NCBI GenBank assembly: GCA_033722075.1
Contig: JAWVZU010000006.1
Coordinates: 1-37,350 of the forward strand
Source: JAWVZU01 sp033722075
GTDB taxonomy: Bacteria > Pseudomonadota > Gammaproteobacteria > Xanthomonadales > SZUA-38
Direction of reading: 5' to 3'
Length of the DNA: 37,350 nt
In this document: positions 26,002-33,262 of the stretch, piece after piece
Numbering within the stretch: the first letter of the stretch is position 1
Layout of the letters: each line of letters opens with the position of its first letter
Notes under the pieces: model-generated
Told to the model about the DNA's origin: nothing
Database searches by the model: none
The model's input: only the letters and a program-made list of their open reading frames with translations
Position numbers and translations under genes: made by a program

Positions 26002-27900
26002 TCAGCCTACCAGCCAGTCGGCTCGGGCCTGGTTGCGCCCCTCCGCCTTGGCTTCGTAGAGGGCTGCGTCTGCCCGTTTGATGATCTCGGTCAGCGAATC
26101 TCCGGCCCCCTGGTAACAGGACACACCGATGCTCATGGTCAACCGATCCTCGACACCCACGTCCCGCAGATCAAGCCCGCCGATGGATTCCACGATCCGC
26201 TGAGCGACTTCGAGTGCCTTCTCCCGGTCGGTGTGGGGCAACAAGGCCAGGAACTCTTCGCCGCCGATCCGCCCCAGGTAGTCCGTGTCTCGCATCCGCC
26301 GTTCCAGATCCTTGGCAATCTTCCGCAGGACGTCATCGCCGGTTGCATGCCCGTAGCGATCATTGATGGATTTGAAGAAGTCCAGATCCAGCACCATCGC
26401 GGATAGCGGCAGATCGTAGCGCTTGGCCCGATCCAGCTCCTGGGCGCCCAGCTGAAAAAGCCGGCGTCGGCTGATCAGTCCCGTCAGGTCGTCGGTGTTG
26501 GCCAACTGGCGGAGTCGTTCCTCGAGACGCTTCTGCTTGGTGAAACTCATGCCCAGGGCAACGATGAACACCACCAGGATGGCAGCGCCGGCGGTGATCA
26601 GGCGATTGACGTAGCGCTCCCGTTCCAGCAACTCGGCCTTGAGGCGATTTTCCTCGGACACCGAGCGGGCCTCGTCCTCCGCCTTGTACGTTTCGAGCCT
26701 GAACCGCAGTAGGGCCACCCGACGAGCCCTCTCCTCGCTCGCGAAATGCTCCATCAGGCGGTTCTGCTTGGTCAGGTATTCATAAGCCGACTCGAATTGG
26801 CCCAGCGCCGCGTAGCTCTCGCTGATGAGACCGTAGATCTCGATCAGGTGTTTCTGATCGTCGGTATCCTCGAGCGGCGGCAGGGCGGCGAGGCCTCGGT
26901 CCAGGGCGCGCTGGTAGTTTTCCTCGGCGAGATCCAGGCGCCCGAGCTGATGCTGGGTCAACGCCGACTGAAATTCGTCATTGGCCGCGCGCAGAATCTC
27001 GTAGGCCTGTCGAAAACTGTTGCGGGCAGCCTCCGAATTGCCGTCCGCGGCATGGCTCAGACCGATCCCATAGTGAATGTAACCGCTGGTGACTTCACTG
27101 CCCACGCGCTCGCTGATTTCCAGCGCCTCGGCATAGTTGGCGCGTGCCTCCTCGGTCTGGCCGATGTCGGTCTGGGCGCGCCCCATGTTGTAGAGGTTGA
27201 TGGCGACGTTCAGGTCGTCACCCAGCTGCCGATCCAGCTCGGCCGCCTCCTTGTACATCCGAACCGCCTCTTCCTCGGCATCGATGTCCGAGTAGATATT
27301 GCCCAGCAGGCCGAACGTCTGTGACACCGCCTGCTCGTCTCCGAGCTCCTGGTAGATTTCATAGGCCTTGGTCAGGGCCTCGAGCGCTGCGGAAAAATCT
27401 CCGATCACCGCATTGGCGTCCCCCAGCCCGATCCATGCAGCGCCTTCGAATTCCTTCTGATCTTCGAGCCCCTCGGCGCGCTCCAGGACATTCTCGTAGT
27501 CGCTGATCGCCTGACGATAGCGCCCCTGCAGCGAGTAGATGTTGCCGCGCACGAGAATCGCGTCGGCAATGCCCTCCGGATCGTCCAGGCCCTGATAGAG
27601 TTCAAGGCCCTTCGTGGCATATTCACCGGCCTTGTTCAGGTCACCCGTGGTCGATTCCAGTAGCGCTGCGTAGAGATTCCAGTCGGCCCAGTATTCCGGG
27701 TTGTCGGCAGTCTGGGTCCTTTCCTTGAGCGCCTCGAGAAGACGCCAGGCCTCGCTGGGGTTCTTGACGTAGATTTCCCCGATCCGGTCGAGCTCTTCCT
27801 GGATCGGATGGGGCTCTTCCTCCTCCTGGGCCCATACGGGTCCGCTGGTGACCAACGCCGCCAGCAGCAGGAGACCTCGAAGAACGGGCTGAACCGGCAA
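26002..27900 (-). CDS. Membrane-anchored diguanylate cyclase with periplasmic TPR domain
   Basis: A 632-residue protein. A signal peptide or N-terminal anchor (1-25) is followed by about eight TPR-like helical hairpins (about 30-390), a coiled linker, one membrane helix (433-452) and a cytoplasmic GGDEF domain (about 465-625). The active loop is GGEEF at 546-550, with RDTD at 537-540, exactly five residues earlier. That is the RxxD inhibitory site, so product-inhibited c-di-GMP synthesis is expected. DLDFFKSINDRYGHATGDDVL is the conserved metal/GTP-binding block. The TPR part may sense a periplasmic peptide or protein. The start is a TTG at 27900, the first possible start after an in-frame stop. 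It is followed by the acylase gene about 100 bases on. Confidence 0.88.
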   Translation of the reverse strand: MPVQPVLRGLLLLAALVTSGPVWAQEEEEPHPIQEELDRIGEIYVKNPSEAWRLLEALKERTQTADNPEYWADWNLYAALLESTTGDLNKAGEYATKGLELYQGLDDPEGIADAILVRGNIYSLQGRYRQAISDYENVLERAEGLEDQKEFEGAAWIGLGDANAVIGDFSAALEALTKAYEIYQELGDEQAVSQTFGLLGNIYSDIDAEEEAVRMYKEAAELDRQLGDDLNVAINLYNMGRAQTDIGQTEEARANYAEALEISERVGSEVTSGYIHYGIGLSHAADGNSEAARNSFRQAYEILRAANDEFQSALTQHQLGRLDLAEENYQRALDRGLAALPPLEDTDDQKHLIEIYGLISESYAALGQFESAYEYLTKQNRLMEHFASEERARRVALLRFRLETYKAEDEARSVSEENRLKAELLERERYVNRLITAGAAILVVFIVALGMSFTKQKRLEERLRQLANTDDLTGLISRRRLFQLGAQELDRAKRYDLPLSAMVLDLDFFKSINDRYGHATGDDVLRKIAKDLERRMRDTDYLGRIGGEEFLALLPHTDREKALEVAQRIVESIGGLDLRDVGVEDRLTMSIGVSCYQGAGDSLTEIIKRADAALYEAKAEGRNQARADWLVG

Positions 27901-27992
27901 AACGAAAAACCCCCAAAAATATCCGAAACCGCTCCAGCGCTAGGATACCCGCGTCGCACCCATATTGCACAGGTTGGGCGAGCCGGGAACGA

Positions 27993-28808
27993 TCAATGTC
28001 CCACCCATCCTACGCCCAGATAGAAAACCGGCGCCGCAGCCATCAAGGAGTCGAATCGATCGATTGCCCCGCCGTGTCCGGGCAGCAGGGCGCTCGAGTC
28101 CTTGAGGCCGGACTGGCGCTTCATGAGACTGGCGAGCAGATCGCCGAGTACCGAAACCGCAGCAGTAGCCACACCCACCAGCACGAGCATCACCAGCGCG
28201 GTTCCACGCAGGCCAAAGAGCGCTGCAGCGGCCCCGGATACGATCGCGGCAGCCGCCAGCCCACCATAGACCCCTGCCCAGGTCTTGCCGGGGCTGATGC
28301 CGGGCGCCAGCTTGCGGCGGCCGAACTGTTTTCCGACGAAATAGGCCCCGACATCGGCAGACCAGATCAACAGGAGAAGGCAGATGAACCAGGCGCGCCC
28401 CTGGGGAAAGGAGAAGAGGTGCCCCAGGGCGACGGAACAGCTGACGATGACGGCCAGCCCGACCCCCAGCTTGAAGAACCGTGAAGCCGGGCCTGAGCCG
28501 GAAGAAAAAGAGCGGAACCTGAACCAGACCAGGGAGGCAAGCCACGCGGCGACGGCGATGGCAGAAATCGCCACGGCCTGGCCCGGATCGGACCGACTGA
28601 GAACCAGGGCAATGAGGCCGGCCGCTGCCAACCCGGCGGGCACCCGGATGCGCTGTGAGCTGTATCCCCCGAACTGCACCCATTCCCAGGCGACCAGGCC
28701 AAGTATGAACGCGAGCAGAAACCAGAAGTACTCCGCTGGAATCAGCAGGATCGTGGCAATGCCGATGGGGGCGAGGATGACAGCGGTGACGACGCGCTGT
28801 CTAAGCAC
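27993..28808 (-). CDS. cdsA: Phosphatidate cytidylyltransferase CdsA
   Basis: Makes CDP-diacylglycerol from phosphatidate and CTP, the branch point of phospholipid synthesis. The 271-residue product has about eight membrane helices. The C-terminal family signature includes SLMKRQSGLKDSSALLPGHG and GAIDRFDSL. I start at GTG 28808, which overlaps the uppS stop by eight bases and has GAGGA six bases upstream; the frame continues further upstream only as the shadow of uppS. It ends the rpsB-to-cdsA run. The usual next genes (dxr, rseP, bamA) are missing, and an unrelated diguanylate cyclase follows after 92 bases. Confidence 0.95.
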   Translation of the reverse strand: MLRQRVVTAVILAPIGIATILLIPAEYFWFLLAFILGLVAWEWVQFGGYSSQRIRVPAGLAAAGLIALVLSRSDPGQAVAISAIAVAAWLASLVWFRFRSFSSGSGPASRFFKLGVGLAVIVSCSVALGHLFSFPQGRAWFICLLLLIWSADVGAYFVGKQFGRRKLAPGISPGKTWAGVYGGLAAAAIVSGAAAALFGLRGTALVMLVLVGVATAAVSVLGDLLASLMKRQSGLKDSSALLPGHGGAIDRFDSLMAAAPVFYLGVGWVGH

Positions 28809-29529
28809 TCCGGGTCCTCGAAAGCTGCTCCGCCAGCCTGCCGAAGCGCCGCTGTCGATGGGCGTAGTCCTCGATCGCACGGTCCAGCTCCGCGGCATCG
28901 AAATCCGGCCACAGGACATCGGAGAAATACAGTTCCGTATAAGCCATCTGCCACAGCATGAAGTTGCTGATGCGCTTCTCGCCGCCGGTCCGGATGAGGA
29001 GGTCCGGGTCCCCTTCCTCGAACAGGCACAGCTCGGCGCGAACGGTCTCTTCCGTGATTTCATCCGGATCCAGCTCACCGTCTGCTGTCCTTCGACACAG
29101 CTTGGCAGCCGCCTGCGTGATGTCCCAGTGTCCGCCGTAGTTGATGGCAATCACCAGGCGCAGCCGGCTGTTTCCCGCAGTGCGCTTCTCCACCCGGTCC
29201 ATGCCCTCGATCAGCTCTGGCGAAAGACGGCTTCTGTCCCCTATGAAGCTGAGGCGCACACCATTGCTGTCGAGTTCGTCCACTTCCCGGTGCAGGGAGC
29301 GCAGAAACAGGTCCATGAGCCGCCGAACCTCGGCGGCCGGTCGTTGCCAGTTCTCGCTGCTGAAGGCAAAGAGGGTCAGCGTGGTAATGTTTCGCTCGGC
29401 GCAATTCTTGACGAGCTGCTTGGCAGCTCTGATGCCGGCCTGATGGCCCATGCTCCGAGGCCGCTTGCGAGCTTCCGCCCAGCGCCCGTTGCCGTCCATG
29501 ATGATGGCGATGTGGTCCGGGGTGGGCAT
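28801..29529 (-). CDS. uppS: Undecaprenyl pyrophosphate synthase UppS (IspU)
   Basis: A cis-prenyltransferase that condenses eight isopentenyl units onto farnesyl pyrophosphate to give the C55 lipid carrier for peptidoglycan and O-antigen. The 242-residue length is typical. IAIIMDGNGRWA (8-19) contains the catalytic Asp12 and the substrate-binding Asn/Arg residues. LFAFSSENWQRP is the second conserved block. NYGGHWDI and DLLIRTGGEKRISNFMLWQ complete the set. The ATG at 29529 is 24 bases beyond the frr stop. It overlaps cdsA by eight bases, joining two membrane-lipid functions in one transcript. Confidence 0.97.
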   Translation of the reverse strand: MPTPDHIAIIMDGNGRWAEARKRPRSMGHQAGIRAAKQLVKNCAERNITTLTLFAFSSENWQRPAAEVRRLMDLFLRSLHREVDELDSNGVRLSFIGDRSRLSPELIEGMDRVEKRTAGNSRLRLVIAINYGGHWDITQAAAKLCRRTADGELDPDEITEETVRAELCLFEEGDPDLLIRTGGEKRISNFMLWQMAYTELYFSDVLWPDFDAAELDRAIEDYAHRQRRFGRLAEQLSRTRSA

Positions 29530-29553
29530 GGCTGTTCCGAGCCGTCTACCGGC

Positions 29554-30111
29554 TCAGATCTCCATCAACTCCGCGTCCTTGGCTTCGACCATTTCGTCGA
29601 CGCGCGCGACGTATTTGTCGGTCAGAGCCTGGATTTCGGTTTCGGCACGGCGCTCGTCGTCCTCGGTGATCTCCTTTTCCTTCATGAGCTCCTTGGAGTG
29701 GCCGATGGCGTCACGGCGAATGTTGCGGATGGCGATCTTGGCGTTCTCCCCCTCGTTGTGAACCACCTTGGTCAGCTCCCTGCGCCGCTCCTCGGTGAGG
29801 GCCGGCAGGACGATCCGGATGGTGGTTCCCGCCGTATTCGGGTTGAGCCCGAGATCCGACTCCATGATGGCCTTTTCAATCGGCTGGACCATGGACTTGT
29901 CCCACGGTTGAATGACCAGCGTCCGCGCATCGCCGACGCTCACCCCGGCAGCCTGGCTGATCGGAACATCCTGCCCGTAATATTCCACTTTCAGATGATC
30001 GAGCAGGTCCGTGTGAGCCCGGCCGGTACGGACCTTGGTCAGTTCGACCCGAAGATGCTCCACACTTTGCTGCATCCGGGTTTCCGCGTCTGTCATGATG
30101 TCTTTGAGCAT
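29554..30111 (-). CDS. frr: Ribosome recycling factor Frr
   Basis: A 185-residue tRNA-mimicking factor that splits post-termination ribosomes together with EF-G. The whole length matches the family: the N-terminal helix DAETRMQQSVEHLRVELTKV, then RTGRAHTDLLD, the beta-domain VEYYGQDVPI, and the closing long helices with IRNIRRDAI. A GAGG seven bases before the ATG supports the start. It sits between pyrH and uppS, with a 63-base gap on the pyrH side where no good promoter is visible. Confidence 0.98.
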   Translation of the reverse strand: MLKDIMTDAETRMQQSVEHLRVELTKVRTGRAHTDLLDHLKVEYYGQDVPISQAAGVSVGDARTLVIQPWDKSMVQPIEKAIMESDLGLNPNTAGTTIRIVLPALTEERRRELTKVVHNEGENAKIAIRNIRRDAIGHSKELMKEKEITEDDERRAETEIQALTDKYVARVDEMVEAKDAELMEI

Positions 30112-30174
30112 GCAAGAACCTCGCTGCTAGTCGTCACAACCAATTGTACTCGACCCGGGAGGGGCAGACCTGCG

Positions 30175-30891
30175 TCAGTCCACCAGGGTACCGATCGGTT
30201 CGCCCTGCATGATGCGCATCAGGCAGCCCGGGTTGCTCATGTTGAAGATCCGGATCGGAACCCCCTGGTCCCGGCAAAGGACAATGGCAGACGTGTCCAT
30301 GACGCGCAACTTGCGCTCGATGACCTCGTCGTAATCGACCCGCTCGTAACGCTTGGCCTCCGGGTTCTCGACCGGGTCATCCGAGTAGATCCCATCGACC
30401 TTGGTCGCCTTGAGCACCAGGTCCGCGCCGATTTCCACCGCGCGCAGGCTGGCTGCCGAATCCGTGGTAAAAAACGGATTGCCGGTCCCCGCTGCAAAGA
30501 TCACCACCCGCTTCTTTTCCAGGTGGCGGATCGCCCTGCGACGGATGTAATCCTCGCAGACTTCGTTGATCTTGATCGCCGACATGACCCGTGCGGTCAT
30601 GCCGATCTTCTCCAGCGCATCCTGCAGCGCCAGCGCATTGATCACCGTGGCCAGCATGCCCATGTGATCACCGGTGACCCGGTCCATGCCGCCGGCCGCC
30701 AGCCCGGCTCCGCGAAAGATGTTCCCACCGCCGATGACCACACCGACCTCGACCCCGGCCTCCACCACGTCACGGATCTCGCGTGCGAGCCGTTCGATGA
30801 CACCCGGATCGATGCCGTAGTCCTCCTGGCCCAGCAGCGCCTCGCCGCTGAGCTTGAGGAGGACTCGACGATACTTCAGGGGATCAGCCAC
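30175..30891 (-). CDS. pyrH: Uridylate kinase PyrH
   Basis: A hexameric UMP kinase of the amino-acid kinase fold, supplying UDP for nucleotide and cell-envelope precursors. The 238-residue product has KLSGEALLG near the N-terminus, VVIGGGNIFRG in the nucleotide-binding loop, MDRVTGDHMGMLATVINALAL, FAAGTGNPFFTTDSAA and KATKVDGIYS. The start codon is GTG (30889-30891), overlapping the tsf stop by eight bases, consistent with coupled translation in the rpsB-tsf-pyrH-frr run. Confidence 0.98.
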   Translation of the reverse strand: MADPLKYRRVLLKLSGEALLGQEDYGIDPGVIERLAREIRDVVEAGVEVGVVIGGGNIFRGAGLAAGGMDRVTGDHMGMLATVINALALQDALEKIGMTARVMSAIKINEVCEDYIRRRAIRHLEKKRVVIFAAGTGNPFFTTDSAASLRAVEIGADLVLKATKVDGIYSDDPVENPEAKRYERVDYDEVIERKLRVMDTSAIVLCRDQGVPIRIFNMSNPGCLMRIMQGEPIGTLVD

Positions 30892-31750
30892 GTACCTGGG
30901 CCATCACCTCGTCGGCAAAGTTGGCTTCTTCGCGCTCGATGCCCTCGCCGACCTCCAGCCGAACGAAACCCTTGACCGAGGCCCCATGCTCCTTGAGCAG
31001 TTTTTCGACCGTCACGTCAGGATCCTTGACGAACGGCTGGCCCAGCAGCGTGATGCCCGACAGGTGCTTGCGCAGGCGGCCTTCGACCATCTTCTGGACG
31101 ATCTCCGGCGGCTTTCCGGAATCTTCCGCCTGGGCAATGAGGATTTCCTTCTCCTTGGCGATCACGTCTTCCGGCACGTCGTCCACGCTGACGAACTCCG
31201 GGCGCGACGCCGCCACGTGCATGGCCAGGTCCCGGGCCAGATCCTCGTCTCCCGACGCGACCTCGACCAGAACCCCGATCCGACCGCCGTGGATGTACGC
31301 ACCCAGCTGATCGGAGGATTCGACGCGCTCGAAGCGACGCACCTGGACGTTCTCACCGATCTTGGCCACCAACGCCTGCCGCTTTTCCTCGAGCGAGCCA
31401 CCAGAGACGGCGGATGCCATGAGGGCTTCGACCGAATCCGGGTTGCCTGCCAGAGCCTGTTGGGCAACCTCGTTCGCAAACTGCTGGAAGTTCTCGTCCT
31501 TGGCGACGAAATCCGTTTCGCAATTCACCTCGACCAGCGCCGCGACTCCGTCACCTTCGGCCAGGATGATCTGTCCTTCGGCGGCGACCCGCGAGGCCTT
31601 CTTGTCGGCCTTTGCCAGACCCGTCTTGCGCAGGTGCTCGATGGCCTTTTCCATGTCGCCACCGGTCTCGACCAGCGCCTTCTTGCATTCCATCATGCCG
31701 GCGCCGGTGCGTTCCCTGAGCTCTTTAACCTGAGCTGCACTAATTCCCAT
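30884..31750 (-). CDS. tsf: Translation elongation factor Ts
   Basis: The guanine-nucleotide exchange factor for EF-Tu. The 288-residue product has the N-terminal UBA-like segment with VKELRERTGAGMMECKKAL, then the signature CETDFVAKDENF, and the dimerisation domain with HVAASRPEFV. An AGAGGTGAATC before the ATG at 31750 is a good binding site. The 14-base spacing after rpsB and the eight-base overlap with pyrH are typical of the operon. Nothing unusual is seen in the sequence. Confidence 0.98.
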   Translation of the reverse strand: MGISAAQVKELRERTGAGMMECKKALVETGGDMEKAIEHLRKTGLAKADKKASRVAAEGQIILAEGDGVAALVEVNCETDFVAKDENFQQFANEVAQQALAGNPDSVEALMASAVSGGSLEEKRQALVAKIGENVQVRRFERVESSDQLGAYIHGGRIGVLVEVASGDEDLARDLAMHVAASRPEFVSVDDVPEDVIAKEKEILIAQAEDSGKPPEIVQKMVEGRLRKHLSGITLLGQPFVKDPDVTVEKLLKEHGASVKGFVRLEVGEGIEREEANFADEVMAQVRG

Positions 31751-31764
31751 GATTCACCTCTTGC

Positions 31765-32259
31765 CTATTCGTCGTCGCTCTTGGCGGCCGTCTTCTTCTT
31801 GGCTGCCTTCTTCTTGGCCTTTTTCTTGGCAGTCTTCTTCTTGGCCGTCTTCTTGGCCGCAGCCTTCTTCGCGACCTTCTTGGTCGGCTTGGCTTCCTCC
31901 GCATCCGCCTCGTCCGCGGCTGCCTCCGCCTTTTCTTCAGACTTCTCCTCGGACTTCTCCTCGGACGCCTTTTCAGCCTTCTCTTCAGCCTTTTCCTCGG
32001 CCGGGGTCGGTTCGGCATCGGCTTTCACTTCCGCCGCCTCTGCGGCTTCTTCGCCGGCCTTTTCGTCTGCCTTCTCGTCGGCCTTTTCCTCAGCGGGCTC
32101 AGCCTTGGCGACCGTCTTCTTGGCAGCCGCCTTCTTCTTGGCGGCCTTCTTCTTCGTCTTGCGCGCCGGCCCTTTCTTCGATTCCTTCACCGGGATCGGG
32201 TTGCCGTCGGCATCCAGTTCGACGAATTCGTCCGTGCTCTCGACTTCGGGCGCCGAAGC
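31765..32259 (-). repeat. Low-complexity coding repeats for the S2 tail
   Basis: These bases encode residues 226-389 of S2. The first lysine-rich block is at about 32101-32187, the acidic block with repeated EEKxxEK and DEKADEK units at about 31891-32100, and the second lysine-rich block with AKKK units at about 31780-31890. On the + strand this appears as repeats of CTTCTTGGC and TTCTC, likely prone to slippage. Confidence 0.85.
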
Positions 32260-32934
32260 TCGGCCCTCGAGGACGGCGTCTGCGGCAGACCGCGCATACA
32301 GCTGAATCGCCCGAATCGCGTCGTCGTTCCCGGGAATCACGTAATCGACGTCGCCCGGGTTGTTGTTGGTGTCGACCACGCCGATCAGGGGGATGCCCAG
32401 CTTGCGGGCTTCCAGTACGGCAATCTTTTCGTAGCCTACGTCGATCACGAACAGCGCGTCCGGCAATCCGTTCATGTCGCGGATTCCGCCCAGGCTCTGC
32501 TCGAGCTTGTCGTGCTCGCGGGTCAGCTGAAGGACTTCCTTCTTGGTCAGCTTCTCGAAGGAACCGTCCTTCTCCATCTCCTCGATCTCCTCGAGGCGCT
32601 TGATGGAGTTGCGGACCGTGCGGTAGTTGGTGAGCATGCCGCCCAGCCAGCGGTGGGACACGAACGGCATCCCGCAGCGCTTGGCTTCTTCCCGCACGGC
32701 TTCCCGCGCTGCGCGCTTGGTGCCCACGAAGAGGATCGTGCCCCGCTTCGAGGCCAGCTTGGAGAGGTAACCCATCGCTTCATTGAGCTTGGGCAACGTC
32801 TCTTCGAGGTTGATGATATGGATCTTGCCCCGGGCACCGAAGATGAACTTTTCCATCTTGGGATTCCAGTAGCGGGTCTGGTGTCCGAAATGCACGCCAG
32901 CTTCCAGCATCTGGCGCATGCTCACGTTAGGCAT
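31765..32934 (-). CDS. rpsB: 30S ribosomal protein S2 with long charged C-terminal extension
   Basis: Residues 1-225 are a normal S2: MRQMLEAGVHFGHQTRYWNP at the N-terminus, FVGTKRAA, PFVSHRWLGGMLTN, PDALFVIDV and VDTNNNPGDVDYVIPGNDDA. The protein then continues to 389 residues, against about 240 in most bacteria. The extension has a Lys/Ala-rich block (about 250-278), an acidic Glu/Ala/Lys block (about 279-348), a second Lys/Ala-rich block (about 349-385) and an SDDE end. The basic parts resemble histone H1-like and AlgP-type tails. The frame is intact, and tsf starts 14 bases later, so this is not an obvious frameshift. AGGAG seven bases before ATG 32934 fixes the start. Confidence 0.97.
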   Translation of the reverse strand: MPNVSMRQMLEAGVHFGHQTRYWNPKMEKFIFGARGKIHIINLEETLPKLNEAMGYLSKLASKRGTILFVGTKRAAREAVREEAKRCGMPFVSHRWLGGMLTNYRTVRNSIKRLEEIEEMEKDGSFEKLTKKEVLQLTREHDKLEQSLGGIRDMNGLPDALFVIDVGYEKIAVLEARKLGIPLIGVVDTNNNPGDVDYVIPGNDDAIRAIQLYARSAADAVLEGRASAPEVESTDEFVELDADGNPIPVKESKKGPARKTKKKAAKKKAAAKKTVAKAEPAEEKADEKADEKAGEEAAEAAEVKADAEPTPAEEKAEEKAEKASEEKSEEKSEEKAEAAADEADAEEAKPTKKVAKKAAAKKTAKKKTAKKKAKKKAAKKKTAAKSDDE

Positions 32935-33078
32935 CTGTAGTCTCCTGTTCGGGTTCTGCCTCCGCACATCCCCGCGGCCAACCACCGGAACCCGGTGGCA
33001 CCCAACCGCGAAGTTGCGATGTGCGTGTGTCGTTAAGGTTTAGGTTTTTCTTGCCTGCGCGCTTCCAGCGCACAAAAC
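32935..33078 (-). promoter_or_regulatory. Structured 5' leader of rpsB, possible S2 autoregulatory element
   Basis: About 140 bases separate the predicted transcription start from the rpsB ATG. An outer stem pairs CGCACATC with GATGTGCG (32963-32970 with 33018-33025) and encloses a perfect seven-base-pair hairpin, CCACCGG-loop-CCGGTGG (32982-32998). In E. coli, S2 represses rpsB-tsf through its leader. That this leader does the same is inference from position and structure. Confidence 0.5.
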
Positions 33079-33084
33079 CGCGGC

Positions 33085-33113
33085 ATTGTAGCGACTTGTC
33101 GGCGCTGGCGCAA
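33085..33113 (-). promoter_or_regulatory. Sigma-70 promoter of the rpsB operon
   Basis: On the - strand TTGCGC (33108-33113), a 17-base spacer and TACAAT (33085-33090) form the best sigma-70 match in the window, about 150 bases before rpsB. It would drive rpsB-tsf-pyrH-frr-uppS-cdsA. Confidence 0.7.
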
Positions 33114-33124
33114 CGCGAAGATTT

Positions 33125-33262
33125 CTACTTCAGCGCTTGAGGGAGCGCACCGAGAAGCCCGCCGGCGCCAAGCCGAACGCCGCTCGGGTTCAGCTGCTCC
33201 GCCGCCCAGAATTCCTCCGGCCAGTCCCGGATGCAGCGGGCGACATCACGATCAGTCATCAT
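33125..33262 (-). CDS. Possible small protein (45 residues), unknown
   Basis: A short frame begins ATGATGACT at 33262, overlapping the crotonase TGA by four bases (ATGA), and ends in TAG at 33125. The product starts MMTDRDVARCIRDWPEEFW and ends GALPQALK. The overlap is of the kind used for translational coupling. I recognise no family, and chance is possible. It is the last frame before the divergently independent rpsB promoter. Confidence 0.4.
   Translation of the reverse strand: MMTDRDVARCIRDWPEEFWAAEQLNPSGVRLGAGGLLGALPQALK

Noticed and set aside
28384..30975. An 863-codon open frame on the + strand
   Set aside because: It spans the antisense of cdsA, uppS, frr and pyrH, all of which are unmistakable on the - strand.
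31749..32603. Serine/proline-rich open frames antisense to rpsB, and the idea of a collagen-like or mucin-like protein there
   Set aside because: They are antisense translations of the Lys/Ala/Glu tail of S2; S2 and its downstream tsf spacing show the true frame.
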